Shown: positions 32,391 to 40,704 of the stretch, piece by piece
How the letters are laid out: the number at the start of each line of letters is the position of its first letter
How positions within the stretch are numbered: position 1 is the first letter of the stretch
Assembly (NCBI GenBank): GCA_945861765.1
Contig: CAMAWP010000010.1
Location: 1 to 55,782 of the forward strand
Direction: 5' to 3'
Length of the DNA stretch: 55,782 bases
From: Akkermansia muciniphila
GTDB lineage: Bacteria; Verrucomicrobiota; Verrucomicrobiia; Limisphaerales; SIBE01
Translations under genes and position numbers: made by a program
Notes under the pieces: model-generated
What the model saw: only the letters and a program-made list of their open reading frames with translations
The model's database searches: none
What the model was told of the DNA's origin: nothing

Positions 32391-33887
32391 TCAATAGATT
32401 CTGAGATTGTCCACCATCACACAGCGCCGCACACGGCAGAATGTTTTGGGATTCGTCACGCCTTCGCCGGTCGGCGTCGCAATCGAGTAACTGAGGTAGC
32501 CTTCGCCCCCGAGGCCCAAGCCTGCCATGGACGCGCCATTTTTCACAAACAGCGTGGTATCGAGCGCGCGGGCCATGGCGGTCATGTGCTCGACATCGTG
32601 CGAATGGATGATCGCGGTGTGCTTGTAATTATGCTCGGCGATCTTTGCGGCTTGGATGCCTTCCTCGACGCTTTTGACACGCACGATGGGGATGAAGGGC
32701 ATCATCTGCTCTTCCTTGACGAAGATGTCATCCTTGCTGGTTTCGGCGAAAAGAAGTTGGGTTTTCTCGGGGACACTCAGGCCGGCGGCCTTTGCCAGCA
32801 CGGTCGCGTCCTTCCCGATAAGATTTTTGTTCACGACCGGTTCAGGGCAACCGGCGCCCTGGCCCTCTTTAAGCGTGAAAGCTTCCCTGGTGAGCCAGTC
32901 GAGCTGCGTCGAGTTGAGGCGGACCGCGCCGTGATTTTCCAATTCGGCCATGAATTTGTCGGCGATGTTGTCGAGCACGAATACTTCCTTTTCGCCGATG
33001 CAAAGCAAGTTGTTGTCGTAAGCCGCGCCGCTGATGACGCAACGGGCAGCGCGCTTCATGCAAGCGGTGTCGTCCACAAGGACAGGCGGGTTGCCCGGTC
33101 CGGCGCAGATCGCGCGCTTGCCGGTTTGCATGGCGGCCTTGACCACTCCCGGACCGCCCGTTACGCAGAGGAGGCGGACGACTTCGTGAGTACACATTTC
33201 TTTGAACGAGTCGAAGGTCGGCTGCTCGATAATACAGACGAGGTTTTCGATGCCGGTCTCGCGCTGGATGGCTCGGTTGAACTCGCGGACGGCGAGCGCG
33301 GCGCATTTCGCGGCGGCGGGATGCGCATTAAAGACAACGGCGTTTCCAGCAGCGACAATGTTGACGATGTTGCCGCTCAGAGTCGGGATCGAATGCGTGG
33401 ATGGGGTGACGGCGCCGATGACGCCGAAAGGCGTGTACTCTTCGAGCGTGATCCCGTGGTCGCCACTTCGGGCGTCGGGACGCAGCCATTCGACACCGGG
33501 GACGAGCTTGATGATTTTCAGTTTCTCGATCTTGTGATCGAGTCGGCCAATCTTGGTTTCTTCGAGCTCGATACGGCCCCACTCGAGGGCGTTGGCGTCA
33601 GTCAATGTCTTAACAATTTCGACAACTTTTGCACGAGCTGCCACTCCTTTGACTTGCAATTGAAGGAAAGCGGCCTGTGCTGCTTCGCAGGCTTCGTTAG
33701 CTGACGGAAAGACGCCGTACTGGCCTTTGGTGAGCGCCGACGTTTTGCCCACACAACCGCACGCTGGGTCCGTTGGGACAGGAGTTGACGCGGGAGTGGA
33801 GGCTGCGTTCGCAGCGGGCACGCGGCCCAAGCGACCGAGCACTTCCTGAACTACATCACGGATTAAGGCTTCGTTGACAGCACTCAT
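32391..33887 (-). CDS. CoA-acylating aldehyde dehydrogenase (PduP/EutE-like), BMC cargo
   Basis: 498 aa. Residues 1-22 (VNEALIRDVVQEVLGRLGR) form an amphipathic encapsulation helix followed by an Ala/Thr/Pro linker (~23-40). The dehydrogenase domain then runs to the end. The catalytic cysteine is C261 in KRAICAGPGNPPVLVDD, the sequence typical of acylating aldehyde dehydrogenases. Other signs are GVIGAVTPSTHSIPTLSGNIVNI (NAD/CoA-binding Rossmann part), VTGGPGVVKAAM and the C-terminal GEGVTNPKTFCRVRRCV. It would convert lactaldehyde (or propionaldehyde) with NAD and CoA to the acyl-CoA, which PduL then uses. CxC residues in the linker region (C43, C45: ACGCVG) are notable, but no cofactor is implied. 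Start supported by the encapsulation peptide at the very N-terminus. Confidence 0.93.
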   Translation of the reverse strand: MSAVNEALIRDVVQEVLGRLGRVPAANAASTPASTPVPTDPACGCVGKTSALTKGQYGVFPSANEACEAAQAAFLQLQVKGVAARAKVVEIVKTLTDANALEWGRIELEETKIGRLDHKIEKLKIIKLVPGVEWLRPDARSGDHGITLEEYTPFGVIGAVTPSTHSIPTLSGNIVNIVAAGNAVVFNAHPAAAKCAALAVREFNRAIQRETGIENLVCIIEQPTFDSFKEMCTHEVVRLLCVTGGPGVVKAAMQTGKRAICAGPGNPPVLVDDTACMKRAARCVISGAAYDNNLLCIGEKEVFVLDNIADKFMAELENHGAVRLNSTQLDWLTREAFTLKEGQGAGCPEPVVNKNLIGKDATVLAKAAGLSVPEKTQLLFAETSKDDIFVKEEQMMPFIPIVRVKSVEEGIQAAKIAEHNYKHTAIIHSHDVEHMTAMARALDTTLFVKNGASMAGLGLGGEGYLSYSIATPTGEGVTNPKTFCRVRRCVMVDNLRIY

Positions 33888-33926
33888 ATTCTTTTTGGAT
33901 CACGAGCGGACCGGAATTGGCGCGGG

Positions 33927-33998
33927 AGCAGCCGACGTGAGGAGACTCACTAGTTTTGTGGCGACGAGGGAGAACAAAGCCTCCTCACATCGGCTGCT
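33927..33998. repeat. 18-bp inverted repeat inside the BMC operon
   Basis: agcagccgacgtgaggag (33927-33944) pairs with ctcctcacatcggctgct (33981-33998), one mismatch, around a 36-bp spacer. It lies in a 201-bp gap between a BMC-P gene and the aldehyde dehydrogenase gene, the longest gap in the operon. No T-run follows in the direction of transcription. It could shape mRNA stability or partial termination, or be a dispersed repeat. Confidence 0.85.
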
Positions 33999-34088
33999 AC
34001 AGGTTTTCAGGCTTTCGTGTTCATTCTTTGTCTCGTCGTCGTAAACTGCTCTTTATGGAAAATCGCTGGCGTCGCGGACGCGCTTCGA

Positions 34089-34400
34089 TCATGTCTTGGC
34101 GTTGTAAACTTGTTTTCCCAGCACATCCACCGTATCGACAATTCCGATGACCACCGCATCAACGGGGGCTTCCTTAAGGTTGGGGGCTAGGCGTGCGGAG
34201 CTACCCTGGCAAAAGAGAACCATTTCACCGATGCCTGCGCCGAGACCGTCCACGGCCACGATCGTGTTCATCCCAGGGCGAAAGCGGGAGGGGTCCTTTT
34301 CGTCCACCAATTGAGGCCGCAGCAACAAGAGCTTCCGTCCTTCCATGGACGGATCCTTTTTGGTCGCGACGACCGACCCTTCGACTTTGGCCAGGAACAT
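34089..34400 (-). CDS. BMC-P shell vertex protein (EutN/CcmL family)
   Basis: 103 aa. MFLAKVEGSVVATKKDPSMEGRKLLLL gives the V-x-G-x-V-x-A-T-x-K pattern; VAVDGLGAGIGEMVLFCQGSSAR is the GAGxGExVxxxxGSSAR core, the best match to the EutN/CcmL consensus of the three BMC-P genes; VDAVVIGIVDTVDV closes the barrel. It forms pentameric vertices of the shell. It follows a BMC-H gene by 96 bp and precedes the operon's internal inverted repeat. Confidence 0.94.
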   Translation of the reverse strand: MFLAKVEGSVVATKKDPSMEGRKLLLLRPQLVDEKDPSRFRPGMNTIVAVDGLGAGIGEMVLFCQGSSARLAPNLKEAPVDAVVIGIVDTVDVLGKQVYNAKT

Positions 34401-34467
34401 GAATTTCCTTTGCTTGTGGATGCTTCCGTCAGAACACGGTCGGATCTTCGATCAAAGCGAAGTATTC

Positions 34468-34495
34468 CAGACCGCGGGCTCACGTCCGCAGCTAC
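34468..34495. repeat. Short GC-rich dispersed-type repeat
   Basis: The stretch gaccgcgggctcacgtccgc with the following agctac lies in the gap between a BMC-H and a BMC-P gene. GCGG...CCGC gives a small imperfect hairpin around gctcacgt. It resembles repeats scattered through verrucomicrobial genomes (recall, not checked) and has no gene content. Confidence 0.4.
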
Positions 34496-34496
34496 A

Positions 34497-34790
34497 TCAC
34501 TTGCCTTGTGCTTTCTTCGGCAGCACGGTTTCGACATCCGAGTGCGGGCGGGCGATGACGTGGACGCTGACTAGCTCGCCCTTGATCGCCTTAACGGCCT
34601 GAGCGCCCGCGTCAGTGGCCGCTTTGACAGCCGCCACGTCTCCAACGACGACAGCAGTGCAGAGCGCGTTGCCGACTTGAATCATGGGGCCGACGAGTTC
34701 CACGTTAGCGGCTTTCAACATGGCATCCGCGCCCTCGACGAGAGCGACGAGGCCGCGTGTTTCGATCATTCCAATAGCTTGATGAGGCAT
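34497..34790 (-). CDS. BMC-H shell hexamer protein with divergent pore
   Basis: 97 aa, single BMC domain: [22 protein letters not shown], then [15 protein letters not shown] and the [11 protein letters not shown] strand. The pore loop, normally around G-S-G, reads V39-G40-N41-A42-L43-C44, and the usual RGDV after it is VGDV. A hexamer would therefore have an Asn/Ala-lined pore with a cysteine nearby, unlike the other two BMC-H proteins here. It begins 25 bp after ackA on the same strand. It forms facets of the shell. Confidence 0.94.
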   Translation of the reverse strand: MPHQAIGMIETRGLVALVEGADAMLKAANVELVGPMIQVGNALCTAVVVGDVAAVKAATDAGAQAVKAIKGELVSVHVIARPHSDVETVLPKKAQGK

Positions 34791-34815
34791 AATTGATTTC
34801 CTGTGAGTTACTGTT

Positions 34816-36054
34816 TTAGTGGGATTGTAATTCCTGTTGCCGAAGATGTCCGTCTTCAGTTTTTTGAGTTGGGTGAGCTTCTAGAAAACGTCGCACTTCA
34901 CGAGCCACGACCAATTCTTCGTTGGTGGGGATCACCATTACTTTCACTCGAGAGCCAGGCGCGCTGATGACTCCTTCCTGGGCTTTAGTCGCGCTGTTCA
35001 CGGCTGGATCAAGGACGACGCCCAGTTGATCGAGATTGTCGCAAATGGCCTGACGCAGTTCAGCTCGGTTCTCTCCGATGCCGGCGGTGAAGACAAGGGC
35101 GTCAGCTCCGTTCAGTTCCAGATAAAAGGCCCCAATCCAATGGCGAACCTGATGGATGAAAACCTCCAATGCCAATCTGGCTTTTTTATTTCCCTGCGCG
35201 GCCTGGGCTTGAATATCGCGGATATCGTTGTAGCCGCCTGAGAGCCCTTTTAAGCCCGACTCTTTGCACATCAAACGCTCGGCTTCGTCCAGGGTCAGTC
35301 CGGACGATCGCATTAAAAAAGGGATCGCAAACGCATCTAAATCGCCGACGCGGTTGTTATGAGGCAGGCCCGATTGAGGGCTCATCCCCAAGCTGTTGCC
35401 CGTGGCGAGTCCATTCAAAATGCCAGTAATGGAAGAGCTGCCACCCAGGTGACATGAAATGACGCGCAGGTTTGGTTGGAGCACCGATGTGTTATCTCCA
35501 TCGACATAGAGCCGACGCGTCCGCTCCGCGACGTCCTCGCGGCCCAGAAGTTCTGCTGAGCGCTCGGCGATAAATTTGTGGCTCGCTCCGTGAAAACCCC
35601 AGCGGCGTACCCCTGCTTCGTACCACGCCTCGGGCACGGCATACCGCATTGCGGCCTCGGGCGCCCATTGGTAAAAGGCGGTTTCAAAAAGTCCGACCAA
35701 AGGCGTTCGGGGCATCCGCTGTGTGAAAAGCCGGATACCAGTGATGTAAGGCGGATTGTGGGCGGGCGCCATGGAGTTGCACGCTTCCATGGCTTTGACG
35801 GTCTGTTCATCAAGGCGCACACAGCCATTGACGCCCTGGGCCATGATGGTCTTGAATCCAACGGCTGAGAGATCGCTCTCGGTTTGAATCCAGCCGCCAT
35901 TTTTCAACTCAGCGAGGCACGCGTCGATTGTCTGGGCATAATCTGTGACGCGCTCGAAGCCGCCTCGCGCCAGCAAACGCTCCTGACCGCCAGCAAAATC
36001 AAACAGGCGGTACTTGAGCGAAGTCGAGCCGAGATTGGCGACGAGTATCTTCAT
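34816..36054 (-). CDS. ackA: Acetate/propionate-kinase family enzyme of the BMC pathway
   Basis: 412 aa, near the usual ~400. ASKHA-fold landmarks: N-terminal [36 protein letters not shown], a [18 protein letters not shown] phosphate loop and [14 protein letters not shown] near the C-terminus. The substrate loop, usually TPLEGLMMGTRxGDxD in AckA, here reads M224[11 protein letters not shown]235-VGDLD; the arginine is kept but the middle is rewritten, as expected if the acyl group is not acetate (lactyl phosphate is a candidate). It would make ATP from the acyl phosphate produced by PduL. No encapsulation peptide is obvious, so it probably works outside the shell. It lies between BMC-H genes. 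Confidence 0.92.
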   Translation of the reverse strand: MKILVANLGSTSLKYRLFDFAGGQERLLARGGFERVTDYAQTIDACLAELKNGGWIQTESDLSAVGFKTIMAQGVNGCVRLDEQTVKAMEACNSMAPAHNPPYITGIRLFTQRMPRTPLVGLFETAFYQWAPEAAMRYAVPEAWYEAGVRRWGFHGASHKFIAERSAELLGREDVAERTRRLYVDGDNTSVLQPNLRVISCHLGGSSSITGILNGLATGNSLGMSPQSGLPHNNRVGDLDAFAIPFLMRSSGLTLDEAERLMCKESGLKGLSGGYNDIRDIQAQAAQGNKKARLALEVFIHQVRHWIGAFYLELNGADALVFTAGIGENRAELRQAICDNLDQLGVVLDPAVNSATKAQEGVISAPGSRVKVMVIPTNEELVVAREVRRFLEAHPTQKTEDGHLRQQELQSH

Positions 36055-36139
36055 TTGAAGCGGTTTGACGGAGTGCTGGAGTTCTTGGAAATTGGGGAGA
36101 GCATTCCGCCCCCGCTCCGATTCTCCATTGCTCCAGTTT

Positions 36140-36418
36140 TCATTGCAGCCACTTGCCTAGGACCGAAAGCCCGTCGTGTGGGCGGGGAATTACTTGGACG
36201 CTGATCACCTGGCCGACTTGTGCGGCGGCGGCGGCACCGGCGTCGGTGGCGGCTTTGACGGCCGCGACGTCACCGCGGAAAAAAGCGGTCACGTAGCCGC
36301 TGCCAACTTTTTCCCATCCGACCAGAGTCACGTTCGCCGATTTGAGGGCGGCATCGCTGGCTTCGAGGAGAGTGCAGAGGCCCTTTGTTTCAATCATTCC
36401 GACTGCTTGTTGCGCCAT
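36140..36418 (-). CDS. BMC-H shell hexamer protein (GSG pore)
   Basis: 92 aa from ATG 36418 ([13 protein letters not shown]); the open extension to 36511 runs into the upstream gene's end and is rejected. BMC domain with G39?-S-G pore written [25 protein letters not shown] (pore at 39-41), closest to PduA-type hexamers. The final segment [17 protein letters not shown] is short, giving a compact protein. It forms hexagonal shell facets and is 43 bp after the next BMC-H gene, so the pair is probably co-translated. Confidence 0.94.
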   Translation of the reverse strand: MAQQAVGMIETKGLCTLLEASDAALKSANVTLVGWEKVGSGYVTAFFRGDVAAVKAATDAGAAAAAQVGQVISVQVIPRPHDGLSVLGKWLQ

Positions 36419-36461
36419 AATTAGTTGAGAGTAGATGGTTAAGAGTTGAGGGATTGGCTTC

Positions 36462-36764
36462 TTACTTAGCCGCCGTTTTGGCCGGGGCGGCTTGGGGTTG
36501 GAAAAACACATTCAACAAGTCATCGTGGGGCCGGGCCAAGATGTGGGAGCTGACCAGCTCGCCGACTTTGCTGGCGGCTTTCGATCCTGCGTCCACTGCG
36601 GCTTTGACGCTGCCGACATCGCCGCGAACGAGCACGGTGATCAAACCGCCGCCGATCTGGATGGTTCGTACCAGGGTCACGTTCGCCGCCTTGACCATGG
36701 CGTCGCTGGCTTCCACGCTGCCGATGTACCCTCGGGTCTCAATCATTCCTAATGCTTCACTCAT
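36462..36764 (-). CDS. BMC-H shell hexamer protein (GGG pore)
   Basis: 100 aa. [32 protein letters not shown] is the standard BMC-H start; the pore reads I-G38-G39-G40-L-I-T, followed by [17 protein letters not shown]. The C-terminus has an extra Ala/Lys/Pro tail ([14 protein letters not shown]). It follows pduL by 31 bp and is the first shell gene transcribed, so it is likely the most abundant facet protein (inference). Confidence 0.94.
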   Translation of the reverse strand: MSEALGMIETRGYIGSVEASDAMVKAANVTLVRTIQIGGGLITVLVRGDVGSVKAAVDAGSKAASKVGELVSSHILARPHDDLLNVFFQPQAAPAKTAAK

Positions 36765-36795
36765 TTTGTTTCTCCTGTTTGATTTTGGATTGTGT

Positions 36796-37473
36796 TTACT
36801 TGATTAATTCACACGGCGTATCGGGTTGCAGGTTGCACGCATTGCCTTCGTCGGTGTCGATATGCACCTCCAGCTTGAAGCTCTTATCGACCCTGACGAG
36901 GAGCTTATCCAAAGTCAAAGCACACGGGCCTCCGATCTTTAGCTTCATGTCTTCGCCGGGTTTTACGCCATAAAAAGCCGCATCGTCTGGATGCATGTGG
37001 ACATGTCGCAAGGCTCGAATAATTCCTTGCGGCATTTCAAAGAAACCGGCTGGGCCCATTAGCATGGCTCCCGTTGTCCCTTCGATGTTGCCGGAAGGAC
37101 GCAGTGGAATCTCAAATCCGAGCGCGATGGCATCGGTGTAGGCCAGCTCGACCTGGTTCAACGTTCGGCATGGGCCCAAGATGCGAAGGTTGGAAATCAC
37201 GCGGCTGCGTGGGCCGATCAAGGTCACCGTTTCATTCGCCGCAAATTGGCCTTCTTGATAGAGCGACTTAAAATGTGTCAGCTTATGCCCTTTTCCAAAA
37301 AGAATCTCAACCGCTTCGGGGGTCAAATGACAGTGTCGCGCACTCACGTTCACAACGAGCGGGTGCGGCGCGGAGGCGGCGCGAGGCAGAGAGCGTCCCA
37401 GACGCTGATAAACGCCTTGGCGCACCCAGTGTTCGACTTCGGCTCGATGAGGCATTGGCTTAGTTACTACCAT
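36796..37473 (-). CDS. pduL: PduL-type phosphotransacylase, BMC cargo
   Basis: 225 aa, usual PduL size. Residues ~9-27 ([19 protein letters not shown]) form an amphipathic encapsulation helix. Two PduL barrel domains follow: [20 protein letters not shown] with zinc-binding [38 protein letters not shown], and [20 protein letters not shown] with the second zinc His cluster. It moves the acyl group from CoA to phosphate inside the shell, recycling CoA for the aldehyde dehydrogenase. It is the first gene of the operon. Start at 37473 or at 37455 (MPHRAEVE); no strong ribosome-binding site decides. It diverges from the DeoR gene. Confidence 0.94.
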   Translation of the reverse strand: MVVTKPMPHRAEVEHWVRQGVYQRLGRSLPRAASAPHPLVVNVSARHCHLTPEAVEILFGKGHKLTHFKSLYQEGQFAANETVTLIGPRSRVISNLRILGPCRTLNQVELAYTDAIALGFEIPLRPSGNIEGTTGAMLMGPAGFFEMPQGIIRALRHVHMHPDDAAFYGVKPGEDMKLKIGGPCALTLDKLLVRVDKSFKLEVHIDTDEGNACNLQPDTPCELIK

Positions 37474-37559
37474 AAGCGAGTCGCGTTTTCGCCCGAATAT
37501 GAATGATTGTCAAACAAAATATTGCAAAAGATTCCAATATCTATCACATTCACGTTCAC
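37474..37559. promoter_or_regulatory. Divergent promoter/operator region, BMC operon and DeoR gene
   Basis: This 86-bp A/T-rich gap is the only spacer between pduL and the regulator. It holds an inverted repeat ATATTG (37519-37524) and CAATAT (37535-37540) with a 10-bp spacer, a plausible DeoR-family operator. On the minus strand TTGCAA (37528-37523) lies 17 bases from a weak -10 (ATTCAT), giving a candidate pduL promoter that overlaps the repeat. Assignment is inference. Confidence 0.5.
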
Positions 37560-38324
37560 ATGCAGGCTGAGGAACGCCAACATAGGATCGAAGAATACCT
37601 CCAAAAGGTGGAGTTTGCATCGCTCGAGGAGCTTGCGCTACATGTAGATGCTTCAACATCGACGGTGCGCCGCGATGTGACGATTCTTGAAGTTGCCGGA
37701 ACTTTGAAACGGACGCATGGGGGAGCGCGCATTGTTAACCCACGTTCGGATGAGTTTACCTTCTCAGCGCGCGACACCCATCAACTCGGCGAGAAAGAGG
37801 CCATCGGGCGAGCGTGTGCTGCGTTGATCCGTCCGAATCAAAGCGTGATCATCGATGCTGGCACGACAGCGTACCATGCGGCTCGGCATCTGGAAGATAA
37901 GATGCCGCAAATCATTACGAACTCCTTGCCCGTGGCGAATTATTTTGCTTCGGCGAACCGGGTGGAAGTCGTCATTTCGGGCGGCGTCATTTACCCTCGG
38001 CTGGGGGTGTTGGTGGGGCCGTTGGCTGTTGAGGCGTTCTCCAAAATTCATGCGGATGTCGCGATCATGAGCGGTGGCGGCATTACTTTGGACGGAGTGA
38101 CCAACTCGCACGGGCTGCTGATTGATATCCAACGTGCGATGATCCATGCAGCCCAGAAGGTGATCTTGTGCCTGGATCACACCAAGTTCGGACGTCGATC
38201 CGTTTCCTCCATGTGTGATTTGGAAAGCATCGACATCATTGTCACCGATGGCGCGGCTCCCGGCGATTTAGTGGAGGCGTTGCGCGGGAGAGGGCTTGAA
38301 GTGTTAGTGGCGTCAGTGGCTTAA
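37560..38324 (+). CDS. DeoR-family transcriptional regulator of the BMC operon
   Basis: 254 aa from ATG 37560 (MQAEERQHRIEEYLQKVEF); the frame also opens at 37503 but that extension would cover the operator region. N-terminal DeoR helix-turn-helix: SLEELALHVDASTSTVRRDVTILEVAGTLKRTHGGA. C-terminal DeoRC sugar-phosphate sensor: IGRACAALIRPNQSVIIDAGTTAYHAARHL, VVISGGVIYPRLGVLVGPLA, VAIMSGGGITLDGVTN, and LCLDHTKFGRRSV. DeoR proteins usually repress carbohydrate operons and release DNA on binding a phosphorylated sugar, here perhaps fuculose- or rhamnulose-1-phosphate or their product DHAP (inference). Divergent placement next to pduL supports local control. Confidence 0.92.
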   Translation: MQAEERQHRIEEYLQKVEFASLEELALHVDASTSTVRRDVTILEVAGTLKRTHGGARIVNPRSDEFTFSARDTHQLGEKEAIGRACAALIRPNQSVIIDAGTTAYHAARHLEDKMPQIITNSLPVANYFASANRVEVVISGGVIYPRLGVLVGPLAVEAFSKIHADVAIMSGGGITLDGVTNSHGLLIDIQRAMIHAAQKVILCLDHTKFGRRSVSSMCDLESIDIIVTDGAAPGDLVEALRGRGLEVLVASVA

Positions 38325-38433
38325 GCGGTTCGCGATTGCTTAGATATTCTGAACAAACTTGCCTTGGGAAAGGTTCTGCCTAAGATGCGTGCCAACTTGA
38401 CGCGATTTCCGTAAAAATTCGCCTGTTTAAAGC

Positions 38434-39438
38434 ATGATTCGATCTTTTGCCTATACGACACAAGGGCGTTTGCACAGTAAGGACATTGAAACCTTTCTGA
38501 TGCCGACGCTGCTGGCGGACACCAATTTGTTCCTCTGGGTGGATCTGGAAAATCCGGCTCCTGAGGAGACGAAATTTTTACTGGAAGATGTGTTTCGTTT
38601 TCATCCGCTGTCGATCGAAGATTGCGTGAAGGTGAGTCCTTCGCCAAAGGTGGAGGAATACGTTCCGAAGGAGGATGACCGCTTTCCGCCGTACTTGTTC
38701 ATCGTCATTCATGCTGTCGATTACAACCGCAAGGACGGCGTGTTTGCCACGAGCGAGCTGAATTTTTTTCTGGGGAAGAATTTTCTCGTCACCTACCACG
38801 ATGTCCCGCTGCGGAGTGTTTCCTCGACAGAGGAGAGCTGTCTGAAAAGCACGGCGCATATTGCTCGGGCTCCGGACCGCGTAGCGCACGGTTTGTTAGA
38901 CTCGATCGTCGAGAACTACAAACCGGCCTTGGAGGAACTTTCAATGGAAATTGCCGAGCTCGAGAACCAAGCGTTGCAGAATCCGAGTAAGGAAACGCTG
39001 AATAAAATCCTCCAAATTAAGAAAGAAGTGCTTCATCTGCGGCAGATCATTGGACCGCAGAGGGAGGTGCTGGCGCGGTTTGCCCGCGGCGAATTTAAGC
39101 TGATTCGCCCCCATTTGGTGCCCTATTACCGGAATGTGTATGACGGGCTTTTTCACATTTCAGAGCTGGCTCAGAATTACACCGATTCTTTAACGGGGAT
39201 TCTGCAAGTTTACTTGAACATGTCCTCGAACCAGACTGGGGAGGTGGTCAAGCTGCTCACCATAATTACGGTTATCACCACGCCATGGATGATGATAGGC
39301 ACCTGGTACGGGATGAATTTCAAACACATGCCCGAATTGGATTGGGAGCATGCCTACTCATTGGTTGCGGCCGTCACGGCGGTGTCCACTGCGGTGACGT
39401 ATTGGTATTTCAAACGGCGCGGTTGGTTGAAGGACTAA
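38434..39438 (+). CDS. corA: CorA-family divalent metal (Mg2+) transporter
   Basis: 334 aa. A large cytosolic N-terminal domain (IRSFAYTTQGRLHS..., PLSIEDCVKVSPSPKVEEY, FFLGKNFLVTYHD) and a long helix (~170-260) precede two transmembrane helices. The first ends with the canonical selectivity motif Y292-G-M-N-F (IGTWYGMNFKHMPELDW); the second is SLVAAVTAVSTAVTYWYF, followed by the basic tail KRRGWLKD. It would form a pentameric inner-membrane magnesium/cobalt channel. The histidine kinase gene starts 3 bp after the stop, so the two are translated from one transcript; why a metal channel heads a two-component/polysaccharide operon is unclear. Confidence 0.93.
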   Translation: MIRSFAYTTQGRLHSKDIETFLMPTLLADTNLFLWVDLENPAPEETKFLLEDVFRFHPLSIEDCVKVSPSPKVEEYVPKEDDRFPPYLFIVIHAVDYNRKDGVFATSELNFFLGKNFLVTYHDVPLRSVSSTEESCLKSTAHIARAPDRVAHGLLDSIVENYKPALEELSMEIAELENQALQNPSKETLNKILQIKKEVLHLRQIIGPQREVLARFARGEFKLIRPHLVPYYRNVYDGLFHISELAQNYTDSLTGILQVYLNMSSNQTGEVVKLLTIITVITTPWMMIGTWYGMNFKHMPELDWEHAYSLVAAVTAVSTAVTYWYFKRRGWLKD

Positions 39439-39441
39439 GCC

Positions 39442-40704
39442 ATGGCTCCTGCCAAATCCAGCTTTCTCGACAAGGTCTTAGGCCGCATCGGAAGGCTTGA
39501 CGCACACGGCTTGCAAACGGTGGTGCAGCGGCTGGCGCGCGAGCGCACCTTCCTGGAAACCTTGTTTAATACAATCGAAGACGGGGTGTTGGTCGTGGAC
39601 GAAACAGGCCGCATTCTTTATTACAATCAGGCAGTGACGCAACTGCTCGGAGTGCAAGGCCAGCCCGCGGAAGGCCAGCACCTCTCGCGATTGTTGCCGG
39701 AACTCAGTTGGGGTAAATTGGCCGGTCTGGACAGTGCCGGCGGCCAGAAAGTAGTTCGCCACGAATTCGAAATCTCTTTCCCGCGACGGCGCTTGCTCCG
39801 CCTTTATGCGGCACCTCTTGACGGTGAGGCCAGCGGCAGCTCGGGCATGGCCTTGATCTTGCATGATGCCACGGAAGCCCGCCAACAGACATTCGAAGCG
39901 ATCGAGCGCGAGCGCGTGCAAGCCTTGACTTTGCTCGCGGCCAGCGTGGCTCACGAGATCGGCAATCCGCTGAACGCCTTGACCATCCACTTGCAATTGA
40001 TGGAAAGAGAGATGAAAAAGCTCCGGCGGGCGACGGGTGGATGGGACCGAGGCGGCGCAGCTCCCGTTCACCCACGCGATGCCGAGTTGTGGTCGGCGCG
40101 CAACGAGACGGGAGAAAGTGTAGGCAAGCTGGAGAGCTTTCTCTCGGTCGCCAAAGACGAGATCACTCGGCTCGATTACATTATTACCCAGTTTCTCCAG
40201 GCGATCAGGCCGACGGCGCCGCAGCTCAAAATGGCCTCTCTAAACGAGGTGGTTTTAGAAACACTCGAACTGCTGCGGCCAGAATTCGAAAATCGAGGGC
40301 AAACCATCCAGGAAAAGCTCGCCCATCCGTTGCCCAACGCTCCCCTGGACTCAGCCCAAATGAAACAAGTCCTCGTGAACCTGGCTAAAAATGCAATGCA
40401 AGCAATGAGCAAAGGAGGCACATTGACTGTCCAAACCGGCGCTGCATTGGATGAAGTGTGGGTGAGCATCTCGGACACAGGCCGCGGTATTCCGACGGAT
40501 CAGTTGAATCGGATCTTTGAACCGTTCTTCACGACCAAGAAGAAAGGCTCGGGCTTAGGGCTGATGATTGTACAACGGATTGTTCGTGAGCACGGTGGGC
40601 GAATCGAGCTGGACAGCCGCGTGGGGCGTGGCACCACATTTCGTATTTGGCTGCCAATGCGAGAGCGGCAAACGCATTTGTTGGAGGCACGCCTCCATGA
40701 TTAA
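39442..40704 (+). CDS. PAS-domain sensor histidine kinase (NtrB-like)
   Basis: 420 aa, no transmembrane segment, so a soluble kinase. A PAS domain spans ~35-145 (TLFNTIEDGVLVVDETGRILYYN). The H-box is AASVAHEIGNPLNAL with phosphoacceptor H171. HATPase_c motifs follow: the N-box LVNLAKNAMQAMSKGG, the G1 box VSISDTGRGIP and the G2 box GSGLGLMIVQRIVREHGG. Dimerisation and catalytic arrangement resemble NtrB/AtoS partners of sigma-54 activators. It is followed, with an 8-bp overlap, by the matching response regulator. Its signal is unknown. Confidence 0.93.
   Translation: MAPAKSSFLDKVLGRIGRLDAHGLQTVVQRLARERTFLETLFNTIEDGVLVVDETGRILYYNQAVTQLLGVQGQPAEGQHLSRLLPELSWGKLAGLDSAGGQKVVRHEFEISFPRRRLLRLYAAPLDGEASGSSGMALILHDATEARQQTFEAIERERVQALTLLAASVAHEIGNPLNALTIHLQLMEREMKKLRRATGGWDRGGAAPVHPRDAELWSARNETGESVGKLESFLSVAKDEITRLDYIITQFLQAIRPTAPQLKMASLNEVVLETLELLRPEFENRGQTIQEKLAHPLPNAPLDSAQMKQVLVNLAKNAMQAMSKGGTLTVQTGAALDEVWVSISDTGRGIPTDQLNRIFEPFFTTKKKGSGLGLMIVQRIVREHGGRIELDSRVGRGTTFRIWLPMRERQTHLLEARLHD

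Noticed and set aside
32586-33704. 372-aa plus-strand frame opposite the aldehyde dehydrogenase
   Set aside because: Antisense shadow; the minus strand has the full catalytic protein.
38375-38393. TTGGCACG-like sigma-54 -24 element on minus strand
   Set aside because: The -12 GC is missing (TTAG) and it points into the DeoR gene end.
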